A stretch of 64,000 nt of DNA from Clostridiales bacterium (GTDB lineage Bacteria; Bacillota; Clostridia; Christensenellales; Borkfalkiaceae): assembly GCA_015055545.1 (NCBI GenBank), contig SVHY01000001.1, positions 1 to 64,000 of the forward strand, in the 5' to 3' direction. Position 1 is the first letter of the stretch, and every line of letters begins with the position of its first letter. Both the position numbers and the translations under genes were made by a program. The notes beneath the pieces were generated by a model that was not told the DNA's origin, did no database searches, and saw only the letters and a program-made list of their open reading frames with translations. This document shows positions 18,626 through 26,948 of the stretch, piece after piece.

Positions 18626-20305
18626 TTAGTTGACCTTGGTAATAATGTCGTCGATTGCACCACCAGGGGGCAACATGGGCAGAACGAATTCGTCCTTGTC
18701 AATCCGCGCGTCGATAACCACGGGTTTACCCGCTTGCAACGCCGCCGTGAACGCTTTCTTAAATTCCACGGGCGTTTCCGCTAAATATCCGTCCGCGCCG
18801 AACGCTTTCGCGAGCGCCACGAAATCCGTCTTTCTATCGAGCACGGTGTTGGAATAACGTTTCCCAAAGAACAGCGTTTGCCATTGCCGTACCATACCGA
18901 GCACTCCGTTGTTCATAAGTACGATTACGATGGGCAGTTTATACGTAACCGCGGTGGCAAGCTCGTTCAAGTTCATACCAAAGCTACCGTCGCCCGTAAT
19001 CAATACGGTGGGGTCTTTCGTCGCCACGTACGCGCCCATCGCCGCGCCCAAGCCAAAGCCCATCGTGCCCAGCCCGCCGCTAGAAACGAATCTTCTCGGG
19101 CCGTCGAACGTCGCGTATTGCGCCGCCCACATTTGGTGTTGACCAACGTCCGTCGTAATAATGGTTTTCGCGGGTTTTTCCGCGTTGATAATATCCATTA
19201 CCTGCTTAGGCGTAAGCGCCGCTTTATCCGCCGCCGCGATTTGTTCTTCGCAAGCGACTTCTTCCGCTTTAAGCGCCTTTACCCTGTCTTGCCACATGGG
19301 CAAGCTCTTCGCTTCGCACGCGCTTGCAATCCGCTTAAACGCGTCTTCGACGTCGCCCACAAGCCCTAATTCCACGCGCACGTTCTTGTTGATTTCCGCG
19401 CTATCGGGATCGAGCTGAATAATCTTCGTCTTTTTCGCGAATTTAGCAACGTTGCCCGTGGCTCTATCAGAGAACCGCACGCCCACCGCCAAAATCACGT
19501 CCGCTTCGTTTTGCGCCATGGACGAAGCGTAATGCCCGTGCATACCTTGCATACCAAGGAAACGGGGACTTTCGTTGGGTACTGCGGACAGCCCCATAAA
19601 CGAACAACCGATCGCCGCGTCGATTTTATCTGCAAACGCTACGATATCCTTACCCAAGCCCAAACCAGCCGCGCCGCCGCCGATATAAATATACGGGCGC
19701 TCTGCTTGCGCAAGCATTTCCACCGCTTGGTCTATCTTGCTTTGCGCGACCTTGGGCAGAGGCGTTTTTTCCACCATGGCTTTGGGTTCGTAATCGTATT
19801 TCCCCACCTGTACGTCTTTGGGAATATCGACGAGCACGGGTCCGGGTCTGCCCGATTTGGCAATCGCGAACGCCTCGCGCAAAATATCCGCCAAGTCTTC
19901 AATTTTATTGACGAAATAGTTATGCTTGGTGATAGGCAACGTCACGCCCGTGATATCCACTTCTTGGAAACTGTCTTTCCCGATCAGCGAACACGGTACG
20001 TTCCCCGTAATAGCGACCAAAGGAATGGAGTCGAGCATCGCCGTAGCAATCCCCGTAACCAAGTTGGTAGCGCCCGGGCCGCTGGTAGCGATACAAACGC
20101 CTACCTTACCCGTTGCGCGGGAATACCCGTCCGCCGCGTGCGACGCGCCCTGTTCGTGCGCGGTCAAGATATGGTTGATTTTGTCTTTATATTCATATAA
20201 TGCGTCGTAAATATTGATAACCTGTCCACCGGGATAACCGAACACGTCGGTTACGCCCTGTTCGATAAGGGTTTGTACCAAAATTTGCGCTCCTGTTAAT
20301 TTCAT
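18626..20305 (-). CDS. ilvB: Acetolactate synthase, large (catalytic) subunit
   Basis: The 559-aa ThDP/FAD enzyme condenses pyruvate with pyruvate or 2-oxobutanoate. VFGYPGGQVI and the catalytic Glu in TAHEQGASHAADGY lie in the PYR domain; GDGSFGMN (ThDP/Mg motif) and the conserved GMVRQWQ stretch lie in the PP domain. Length and motifs separate it from catabolic AlsS, and the neighbouring ilvN confirms the anabolic role. AAAGGAG lies upstream of the ATG. Confidence 0.96.
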   Translation of the reverse strand: MKLTGAQILVQTLIEQGVTDVFGYPGGQVINIYDALYEYKDKINHILTAHEQGASHAADGYSRATGKVGVCIATSGPGATNLVTGIATAMLDSIPLVAITGNVPCSLIGKDSFQEVDITGVTLPITKHNYFVNKIEDLADILREAFAIAKSGRPGPVLVDIPKDVQVGKYDYEPKAMVEKTPLPKVAQSKIDQAVEMLAQAERPYIYIGGGAAGLGLGKDIVAFADKIDAAIGCSFMGLSAVPNESPRFLGMQGMHGHYASSMAQNEADVILAVGVRFSDRATGNVAKFAKKTKIIQLDPDSAEINKNVRVELGLVGDVEDAFKRIASACEAKSLPMWQDRVKALKAEEVACEEQIAAADKAALTPKQVMDIINAEKPAKTIITTDVGQHQMWAAQYATFDGPRRFVSSGGLGTMGFGLGAAMGAYVATKDPTVLITGDGSFGMNLNELATAVTYKLPIVIVLMNNGVLGMVRQWQTLFFGKRYSNTVLDRKTDFVALAKAFGADGYLAETPVEFKKAFTAALQAGKPVVIDARIDKDEFVLPMLPPGGAIDDIITKVN

Positions 20306-20339
20306 ACTATTTTCTCCTTTGCGGGTGCGCCCCGCTTGT

Positions 20340-20435
20340 TGTTAATGCAAAATGCTTAATGCTTAATGCATAATGATTGAATGATTTTTAATTTTACCGC
20401 AATTATGCATTTTGCATTCTGCATTATGCATTACG
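20340..20435. repeat. Complete TGCATTA repeat element (copy 1)
   Basis: Left arm: repeated AATGCTTAATGC units; centre ATGATTGAATGATTTTTAAT then TTTACCGCAATT; right arm: repeated TGCATT units in the opposite sense. The arms are inverted relative to each other. The element matches 51252-51342 in arms and centre. It separates leuA from ilvB within the presumed operon. Confidence 0.8.
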
Positions 20436-20440
20436 CTTTT

Positions 20441-22099
20441 TTAAAGCATACGGTTGACCGCCGACACTAAAGCCCTAACCGACGACGTCATAATATCCGT
20501 GTGGATACCCACGCCCCAATAGGGCTTGCCGTCTGCCACAACGCAGATATACGACGCGGCTTTGGAGGTGGATTTTTCTTCCAACGCGTGTTCGACGTAG
20601 TTTTCCAAAACGTAGTCCTTGCCCGTTACTTGTTTTATGGCACGGCTCACGCAGTCCAGTCTACCGTTCCCTTCCACTTCCACCGTCGTAGCCTTGCCGT
20701 CGTATTCGATAACCAGTCTACCTTTCACGTTTTCGGCGGAAACGTCGTCGTAGCCCGCCTCCAAAACGTTGAGTTTTTCGGTCAGGTTGACGAAATCACG
20801 CGTGAAGATATCGTGTACCTCGTTTGCGGAAAGTTCTCTGTGTTCATGGTCGGAAATACTCTTGACGTGATAACCGAACTGTTCGCGCATTTTGGGCGGC
20901 AACACCAGTTTGAACTGTGTTTCAAGGATATAACCTATCCCACCTTTTCCCGATTGAGAATTGATGCGGATAACGTCCGCCTCGTACACTCTGCCAACGT
21001 CGGCAGGATCGAGCGGGAGATAGGGTACGGTCCAAGTATTCGTGCCCCTTTCCACGCGGTATTTCATGCCCTTTGCAATTGCATCTTGGTGCGAACCGGA
21101 AAACGCCGCAAATACGAGCTGACCGCTGTACGGTTGCCGTTCGCCCACCTTCATACGCGTTACGCGTTCATACACCTCGGTAATGGACGGCAAATCGGTG
21201 AAATCGAGCTGGGGGTCAACCCCTTGCGAATACATATTCAAAGCCAGCGTAACGATATCGACGTTGCCCGTTCTTTCGCCGTTGCCAAACAGCGTACCTT
21301 CGATTCTGTCGCCGCCTGCAAGCAAGCCCATTTCGCTATCCGCCACCGCGCAACCGCGATCGTTATGCGGGTGCAAAGAAATGACTACGTTCTCGCGGTT
21401 TTTCAAATTCTTGCACATGTATTCCACTTGATTCGCATACACGTGCGGCATGGAATTTTCCACCGTCACGGGCAGGTTGATAATCGCTTTATCGTCCGCC
21501 GTGGGCTGCCAAATATCCAGCACCGCGTTACAAATTTCCGCCGCGAACTCGGGTTCCGTGCCCGTAAAGCTTTCGGGCGAATACTCAAAGGAAATTTTTC
21601 CCTCCGCTTTTTCACGGTATTCCTTGCAAAGTTTCGCGCCCGTTACGGCAATATCGATAATTTCCTGCTTGCTACGACGGAACACCTGTTCCCGCTGTGC
21701 CACGGACGTAGAATTATACAAATGCACGATAGCCCTTTTCGCGCCTTTGAGCGCCTCAAAAGTTTTCGCGATGATATGTTCACGCGACTGGGTAAGCACT
21801 TGAATGGTTACGTCGTCGGGGATAAGGTTGCGTTCGATCAACGCGCGGCAGAACTCGTATTCCGTTTCGCTCGCCGCGGGGAAACCGACTTCAATTTCCT
21901 TAAACCCGATTTTGCAAAGCAGGTTAAAAAATTCAAGTTTTTCATCCAAACTCATAGGAATAATGAGCGCTTGGTTTCCGTCGCGCAAATCGACGCTACA
22001 CCAAACGGGCGGTTTTTCGATGCACGTTTTTTTGGTCCAGTCCATCGTTACGCCTTGGGGTGCAAAATATTGTTTAACGTATTTTTTACTGTTTTTCAT
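20441..22099 (-). CDS. leuA: 2-isopropylmalate synthase (LeuA type 2)
   Basis: The 552-aa enzyme condenses 2-oxoisovalerate with acetyl-CoA, the committed leucine step. CSVDLRDGNQAL is the HMGL-type metal and substrate site; the SLHPHNDRGCAVADSE stretch gives the metal-binding HxH-type residues. The C-terminal ~120 residues form the LeuA dimer/regulatory domain that binds leucine. The PPVWCSVDLRDGNQ opening marks the LeuA2 (longer) subfamily. Expression is probably set by the upstream T-box. ACAAGGAG precedes the ATG. Confidence 0.94.
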   Translation of the reverse strand: MKNSKKYVKQYFAPQGVTMDWTKKTCIEKPPVWCSVDLRDGNQALIIPMSLDEKLEFFNLLCKIGFKEIEVGFPAASETEYEFCRALIERNLIPDDVTIQVLTQSREHIIAKTFEALKGAKRAIVHLYNSTSVAQREQVFRRSKQEIIDIAVTGAKLCKEYREKAEGKISFEYSPESFTGTEPEFAAEICNAVLDIWQPTADDKAIINLPVTVENSMPHVYANQVEYMCKNLKNRENVVISLHPHNDRGCAVADSEMGLLAGGDRIEGTLFGNGERTGNVDIVTLALNMYSQGVDPQLDFTDLPSITEVYERVTRMKVGERQPYSGQLVFAAFSGSHQDAIAKGMKYRVERGTNTWTVPYLPLDPADVGRVYEADVIRINSQSGKGGIGYILETQFKLVLPPKMREQFGYHVKSISDHEHRELSANEVHDIFTRDFVNLTEKLNVLEAGYDDVSAENVKGRLVIEYDGKATTVEVEGNGRLDCVSRAIKQVTGKDYVLENYVEHALEEKSTSKAASYICVVADGKPYWGVGIHTDIMTSSVRALVSAVNRML

Positions 22100-22128
22100 A
22101 ATACTCCTTGTATTACACGGGATAATTT

Positions 22129-22270
22129 AGAAAGGGTCAAGGGACGCGGTCCCTTGTGGGGTGTGGGGCAAAGCCCCGCAGAACAAGCCCCCAATAAGCA
22201 AAGCTCTGCTTTGCGCTTTTCACCGCCTTTGGCGGTCAATCGCTCGTTAGAGCGAACTTCTTAGCCCAAG
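22129..22270. repeat. Mosaic palindrome element between T-box and leuA
   Basis: Read on the minus strand it contains TCGCTCTAACGAGCG, ACCGCCAAAGGCGGT, GCAAAGCAGAGCTTTGC, GCGGGGCTTTGCCCC and AAGGGACCGCGTCCCTT with TGACCCTT. This is the same order and spacers as 17985-18115, with different stems. It lies in the transcribed leader downstream of the T-box terminator. Confidence 0.8.
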
Positions 22271-22381
22271 TAAAGCAACGCAGGTTGCGCCCTATAAAAT
22301 TACAGGCGACGCTCACGTTAGAAAAACGAGCGGAAAATTGTAGAAGCTCCGCCGCGGGGCGTTCCCCGCTTGCAATTCATT

Positions 22382-22693
22382 GAAAAAATAATCTCTTTCA
22401 CACGCTAAAAAACGCATAAAAGAGACGAAGACATTTCTCCGCGGTACCACTCTGTTTGGCGGATAACCCACCCACTCGTGTCTTGGAAAGACTTACTCTG
22501 TAACGGGAGCACCCGTCCGAATCTACTAAGCGTTTTTTCACAGCCGTTCTGTCGGCGGCTCGGGGAGGAGCTATATTCCGCGGCCCGTATTGACTCGCAC
22601 CCACCGTCAACTCTCTGAAAATCGGATTCCGAACGGATTTTTATTCCCGTCATAGCCTTTAAAATGAAATTTTTCTCTATTATAAAATAGATT
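22382..22693 (-). promoter_or_regulatory. T-box riboswitch controlling leuA and the BCAA operon
   Basis: On the minus strand, stem I carries GCTATGACGGGAA at its base, the CAGAGAG and GGTGGGTGCGAGTC distal-loop motifs, and a probable specifier CUC (Leu) placed one base before the closing stem (AGCUCCUCCCC). The antiterminator T-box sequence GAGTGGTACCGCGGAG lies at about 22438-22453. The terminator pairs CTCTTTTATGCG with AGCGTGTGAAAGAG (22393-22424), followed by TTATTTTTT. Uncharged tRNA-Leu would stabilise the antiterminator. Presence of a T-box is near certain; the specifier call is an inference from alignment with the glyQS pattern. Confidence 0.93.
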
Positions 22694-22699
22694 TTATCT

Positions 22700-22728
22700 A
22701 TTCTATCACAAAACCGCCCGTTTGTCAA
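22700..22728 (-). promoter_or_regulatory. Sigma-A promoter of the T-box/leuA operon
   Basis: TTGACA (22723-22728), 17-nt spacer, TAGAAT (22700-22705). The start site is near 22693, at the 5' edge of the T-box leader. Confidence 0.85.
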
Positions 22729-22793
22729 GGGGGTACTGCCAAGTTTTTTAAAAATTTTCAACAAAATTTCAAAAAAACAAATAAAATGTAGAA

Positions 22794-23858
22794 TTACTTA
22801 ATCTTATGCACCCAGTTAAACGTATCGGGCACTTTTCCCCATTGAATACCCGTCAAAATATCGTAGAGCTGTTGCGTAACCTTACCGATACCGCCGTTGC
22901 CGACGACAAATTCCTCGTCGCCGTAGGCAAGCTTTCCAATGGGCGAAACGACCGCCGCCGTACCGCAGCCCCAAGCTTCTTCCAAAGAACCGTCTTTAAG
23001 CGCCGTCAACAGCTCGTCCACGGACAGCAAGCGTTCGCTTACGGTATAGCCGAGCGATTTCAAAACTTCGATACAGCTCTTTCTGGTAATGCCGGGTAAG
23101 ATAGAACCCGTGAGCATGGGCGTAACGATTTCGCCGTTGATTTTAAACATAACGTTCATCGCGCCCACTTCTTCGATATACTTTCTTTCCACGCCGTCCA
23201 GCCAAAGCACCTGCGAATACCCTTTTTTCGCCGCGCGTTCGCCCGCACGCGTACTCGCTGCGTAGTTACCACCGCACTTTGCATAGCCCGTGCCGCCGCG
23301 AACGGTACGCACGTCCTCGCTTTCAATCATGATCTTAACGGGATTAATCCCCTCCGCGTAATAACTACCGCTAGGGGAAGCTATCAACATAAAGGTCGCT
23401 CTATGCACGGCATGCACGCCCAAGCTCTCGTCGTTGCCGAACATGAACGGGCGCAAATACAGGGAAGTCCCGAACGACTTTGGCACGAACCGTTCTTCTA
23501 AGCGTACGAACGTTTCTAAAATTTCCAACGCGTCGTTCTCGTCCAAAAGCGGTAAACTCATACGCTCGGCAGAGTTATTCATACGCCGAATATTTTCCAT
23601 CGGTCTAAACAACTGCACGCCCCCGTCCGCTCTGCGGTACGCTTTCAACCCCTCGAAGATTTCCGCGCCGTAATGTAAAACCGTGGACGCAGGGTGGAGC
23701 GATATCCGCCCGAACGGTACGATTCTCGCATCGTGCCAACCCGTTTTATCGTCGTAGTCCATCAAAAACATATGGTCGGTGAACACCTTCCCAAAACCCA
23801 AACTCTCTTCGGGCGGCATCGTGGACGGCGTAGTCGTTTTCGTGATTTGAATTTCCAT
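22794..23858 (-). CDS. ilvE: Branched-chain amino acid aminotransferase
   Basis: The 354-aa fold-type IV PLP enzyme performs the last step of Val, Leu and Ile synthesis with glutamate as donor. GYAKCGGNYAAS and the PLP-lysine segment ERKYIEEVGAMN mark the long (BCAT type II, ~355 aa) subgroup. The start is the ATG at 23858, 7 nt after GGGAG; a GTG seven codons earlier would overlap the SD. It is read into the T-box region from its own promoter. Confidence 0.94.
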   Translation of the reverse strand: MEIQITKTTTPSTMPPEESLGFGKVFTDHMFLMDYDDKTGWHDARIVPFGRISLHPASTVLHYGAEIFEGLKAYRRADGGVQLFRPMENIRRMNNSAERMSLPLLDENDALEILETFVRLEERFVPKSFGTSLYLRPFMFGNDESLGVHAVHRATFMLIASPSGSYYAEGINPVKIMIESEDVRTVRGGTGYAKCGGNYAASTRAGERAAKKGYSQVLWLDGVERKYIEEVGAMNVMFKINGEIVTPMLTGSILPGITRKSCIEVLKSLGYTVSERLLSVDELLTALKDGSLEEAWGCGTAAVVSPIGKLAYGDEEFVVGNGGIGKVTQQLYDILTGIQWGKVPDTFNWVHKIK

Positions 23859-23924
23859 ATCCCATCTCCCGCGTACCATTCAAAAAATGAATTAATCCGC
23901 TTTACATTATTAATAATTTATATA

Positions 23925-23953
23925 ATTATACACCCCTATTTTGTTTAAGTCAA
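23925..23953 (-). promoter_or_regulatory. Sigma-A promoter of ilvE
   Basis: TTGACT (23948-23953), 17-nt spacer, TATAAT (23925-23930), about 60 nt upstream of the ilvE start. No T-box or other leader motif lies between them. Confidence 0.8.
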
Positions 23954-24021
23954 CGATTTCCACGCAAGAAAAACAAGGAAATTCTAAAAAACTCGAATTT
24001 TTTTCGTTCAGACCTTGTCTT

Positions 24022-24049
24022 TTGACGGCTAAATGTGCTATACTATAAT
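24022..24049 (+). promoter_or_regulatory. Sigma-A promoter of galM
   Basis: TTGACG (24022-24027), 16-nt spacer, TATAAT (24044-24049), with AAAGGAAC before the ATG at 24075. Confidence 0.75.
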
Positions 24050-24074
24050 AAAATCTAAAAGGAACGGCACAAAA

Positions 24075-25103
24075 ATGATAGAAAAAACCTACTCTTTCGC
24101 GCAAAACAATCAAGAATACGAAGTATATACGCTCACGAACGTGAACGGCTTAAAAATGGACGTACTCACCTACGGCGCGCGCATTATCAACCTTTTCACG
24201 CCCGATAAAAACGGAGTTTTAGGCGACGTTTTGATAGGGTACGCCACACCTGAACAGCAGTGCGGCGCGCACGGTTATTACGGCGCGACGGTAGGCAGGT
24301 TCGCAAACCGTATCGGCGGCGCAAAATTCACTTTAAACGGCGCGGAATACGTTTTGGAACAAAACGACGGCAAAAACACGCTCCACGGCGGAAACACCGC
24401 CAATTTCGACGCCCAAAACTGGCAAGCGGAAATCATCGAAAATTCGCTCGTTTTATCCCACTTCTCCCCCGACGGCGCGGGCGGCTACCCAGGGAATATG
24501 ACCGTCAAAGTTACTTTCACGCTCACGGACGACGACGAAGTGCGTATCGATTATTTCGCAACCACGGATAAAGACACCCTTTGCAACCTCACCAACCACG
24601 CATTTTTCAATCTCGGTGGACAAGACACCGTTTTATCGCACGAACTCATGATAAAAGCGCGGAAAATGACCCCCGTCGACGACGAGCTTATCCCCCACGG
24701 CGAAGTGGTGGATATCGACGGTACGCCGTACAGCTTCTACCCCGCCAAAAAAGTGGGCGCGGATATCTTCTCGAACGCCCCCTTGATTAAACACTGCAAC
24801 GGCTATGATTTTAACTACTGCTTGGAAAAAGCGGGCAATAATTTAGAACATTTCGCCTATCTCTACGACGAACAATCGGGCAGAAAAATGGACTGCTACA
24901 CCACGCTCCCCGCCGTCCAGCTTTATACCTGTGGCAAAATGGATTTTAACGGCAAAAAGCATTACGGCGTGCACGCAGGCTTGTGCTTGGAAACGCAAGG
25001 CTACCCCAACTCCCCCAACTGCCCTGCCTACCCGTCCACCGTCTTAAAAGCAGGCGAAACCTACCGCGAAACCACTATCTACAAATTCTCGGTAGTAAAA
25101 TAA
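24075..25103 (+). CDS. galM: Aldose 1-epimerase (mutarotase)
   Basis: The 342-aa beta-sandwich enzyme interconverts alpha and beta anomers of hexoses. GATVGRFANRIGGAKFTLNG, LTNHAFFNLGG (catalytic His) and the C-terminal CLETQGYPNSPN (catalytic Glu) are diagnostic. No signal peptide is seen, so it is cytosolic. No other sugar gene adjoins, so its partner pathway is not shown here. Confidence 0.94.
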   Translation: MIEKTYSFAQNNQEYEVYTLTNVNGLKMDVLTYGARIINLFTPDKNGVLGDVLIGYATPEQQCGAHGYYGATVGRFANRIGGAKFTLNGAEYVLEQNDGKNTLHGGNTANFDAQNWQAEIIENSLVLSHFSPDGAGGYPGNMTVKVTFTLTDDDEVRIDYFATTDKDTLCNLTNHAFFNLGGQDTVLSHELMIKARKMTPVDDELIPHGEVVDIDGTPYSFYPAKKVGADIFSNAPLIKHCNGYDFNYCLEKAGNNLEHFAYLYDEQSGRKMDCYTTLPAVQLYTCGKMDFNGKKHYGVHAGLCLETQGYPNSPNCPAYPSTVLKAGETYRETTIYKFSVVK

Positions 25104-25109
25104 AAAAGC

Positions 25110-25137
25110 CAAAAGAGAGCCGCTCGGCTCTCTTTTA
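25110..25137. terminator. Bidirectional terminator galM/queH
   Basis: AAAAGAGAGCCG-CT-CGGCTCTCTTTT is a near-perfect hairpin with flanking A and T runs. It lies between two convergent genes. Confidence 0.9.
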
Positions 25138-25722
25138 TCGTTTGGAATATTTGCAACCGCAAAAGTTTTGACGGTATAGCCCGTATTGATTAGACAATTC
25201 AATCGAACGGCGATAACCGTTCTTTTTCTTGAAATCGGTGTATAGATAGCCCACGCCGTACGCCGCGCCTGCCTTTTCGCCCAGCTCGTTCAGCCATTCG
25301 GCGTTTTTGTGCGGACTTAACGTGAGCGTGGTGGCAAACCATGCAAAACCCTGCTCTTTCGCCGTTTGCGCGGTTTTTTCAAGGCGCAAGGCGTAGCATT
25401 TATAACAGCGCGCGCCACGTTCGGGCTCGTTTTCCAAGCCCTGTGCTATCTTTGCGAACGCGGCGGCATCGTGGTCGCAATCGAGAATATTCGCCCAGCC
25501 CGTTTCTTGTAAAAAGCGGATTTGTTCGGCTTTGCGTTTTTCGTATTCGGCGCGTTCGTCGATATTCGGGTTATAATACAAAACGGTGATAGAAAAACGG
25601 TCTTTGAGCCGTTCCAAGCACGCGGAAGAACAGGGTGCGCAACAGCTATGAAGCAAAAGCGGCGTACCTTGTTCGATTTGCGATATTTGCGAAAGCATCA
25701 GTTCTTCAAAATTCCGTTTCAT
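25135..25722 (-). CDS. queH: Epoxyqueuosine reductase QueH
   Basis: The 195-aa enzyme performs the last step of queuosine synthesis in tRNA, replacing QueG in many anaerobes. LLHSCCAPCSSACL holds the CC...C metal-binding cysteines, YYNPNI and DHDAAAF follow, and NFCGCKYSKR at the C-terminus gives the remaining cysteines. There is no SD: TATAAT (25729-25734) ends 6 nt upstream of the ATG and pairs with TTGACA (25752-25757) at 17 nt, so the transcript should begin at the start codon itself. Confidence 0.92.
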   Translation of the reverse strand: MKRNFEELMLSQISQIEQGTPLLLHSCCAPCSSACLERLKDRFSITVLYYNPNIDERAEYEKRKAEQIRFLQETGWANILDCDHDAAAFAKIAQGLENEPERGARCYKCYALRLEKTAQTAKEQGFAWFATTLTLSPHKNAEWLNELGEKAGAAYGVGYLYTDFKKKNGYRRSIELSNQYGLYRQNFCGCKYSKR

Positions 25723-25728
25723 AATTCT

Positions 25729-25795
25729 ATTATACTTGCCTTTGCGGCGTTTGTCAATCGTAGAGCTTGACAAATTTTCTAAAAACGGGTATAAT
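25729..25795. promoter_or_regulatory. Divergent leaderless promoter pair (queH / methyltransferase)
   Basis: Leftward: TTGACA 25752-25757, N17, TATAAT 25729-25734. Rightward: TTGACA 25767-25772, N17, TATAAT 25790-25795. Both are full consensus at the optimal spacing, both have exactly 6 nt from -10 to ATG, and neither gene has an SD. Confidence 0.85.
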
Positions 25796-25801
25796 AGGGT
25801 T

Positions 25802-26947
25802 ATGAAACTATTAATTCCCGTCGCGTTCGGCTTGGAACAGACGACCAAACGACAACTTTTTAAATTAGGCTATGAGAAAGCGCCAGCCGACAACGGCAGG
25901 ATTGAGCTGGACGGCGATTGGCAGGATATCGCGCGGCTCAACCTGTTTTTGCGCAGCGGCGAACGGGTGCTTATCTGCCTTGCGCGGTTTCACGCCGTTA
26001 CTTTTGACGAGCTGTACGACGGGGTGTATTCGATTGCTTGGGAAGAATGGCTTTCGCGCGATTCCAAAATCTTAATGGACGGGAAAAGCGTACAAAGCGC
26101 GCTTGCCGCTATCAAAGCCGCGGGCGGGGTTGCCAAAAAGGCGATTATCCGTCGGCTTGCAGACAAGCTGAAAACGGGAAGAACGGTATTCGCCGAAACG
26201 GGTGCACGCGCTGTCGTTGGGTTTTCCATTTTCAAAGACCAAGTAACGGTTACGCTCGACACGTCGGGCGACGGGTTGCACAAGCGCGGGTATCGTTCGC
26301 TTGCCTACGCCGCCCCGATAAAAGAAACGCTGGCGGCGGGCATTATCGACGATTCCTTTTATAACCCCGCGCGAGATATGGAAAAACCGTTCGCCGACCC
26401 CTTTTGCGGCAGCGGCACGTTCCCCATCGAAGCGGCAATGAAAGCGCTCAATATCGCCCCGGGGAAAAACCGCGATTTCGATTTCGCGCACTGGGCTTGC
26501 ACGCCTAACCATATTTTAACTCGCGCGCGCGAGGAAGCAAACGATTTGGAAAACCGCGCCGCTAAACCTTGTATCTTCGGCGGCGATATCAACCCCGAAG
26601 CGATTTCTATCGCCAAATACCACGCTAAAAAAGCGGGCGTTTCACACGTCATGCGCTTGGAAGTAGCGGACGCGCGCAAATTTACATACGCCACACCCCA
26701 CGGCGTTCTTGCCACCAACCCCCCGTACGGGGAACGGCTTTTAGACGAGCGCGCTACGCAAACGCTCATGCGCGAGTTTGGAAACACCTTCCGCGCTCTG
26801 CCCGACTGGAACGGATATATCATGACTTCGCTTACCGATTTTGAACGGTATTTCGGCAAGCGCGCGGACAAAAAGAAAAAACTGTTCAACGCCAATTTGA
26901 CCTGCGGTTTGTACGAATATTTTTCCAAACCGCCCAAAGGAGAATAA
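25802..26947 (+). CDS. THUMP-domain class I SAM-dependent rRNA methyltransferase (YpsC/RlmL-like)
   Basis: The 381-aa protein has an N-terminal ferredoxin-like/THUMP region (about 1-155) and a Rossmann methyltransferase domain. DPFCGSGTFPIEAAM binds SAM and NPPYGERL is the catalytic motif IV for N2-guanine methylation. The family includes B. subtilis YpsC and the N-terminal half of E. coli RlmL, which modifies G2445 of 23S rRNA. The exact target is inferred. The start ATG follows TATAAT by 6 nt with no SD, so the mRNA appears leaderless. The stop overlaps the SD of the next gene. Confidence 0.88.
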   Translation: MKLLIPVAFGLEQTTKRQLFKLGYEKAPADNGRIELDGDWQDIARLNLFLRSGERVLICLARFHAVTFDELYDGVYSIAWEEWLSRDSKILMDGKSVQSALAAIKAAGGVAKKAIIRRLADKLKTGRTVFAETGARAVVGFSIFKDQVTVTLDTSGDGLHKRGYRSLAYAAPIKETLAAGIIDDSFYNPARDMEKPFADPFCGSGTFPIEAAMKALNIAPGKNRDFDFAHWACTPNHILTRAREEANDLENRAAKPCIFGGDINPEAISIAKYHAKKAGVSHVMRLEVADARKFTYATPHGVLATNPPYGERLLDERATQTLMREFGNTFRALPDWNGYIMTSLTDFERYFGKRADKKKKLFNANLTCGLYEYFSKPPKGE

Positions 26948-26948
26948 C

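Noticed and set aside
20501-22264. Long plus-strand open frame antisense to leuA (~587 codons)
   Set aside because: It mirrors leuA, has no SD or promoter and an arginine/phenylalanine-rich composition typical of the reverse complement of a coding gene.
22405-22764. Short open frames over the T-box leader
   Set aside because: The region is explained by the riboswitch, whose terminator and antiterminator cover it.
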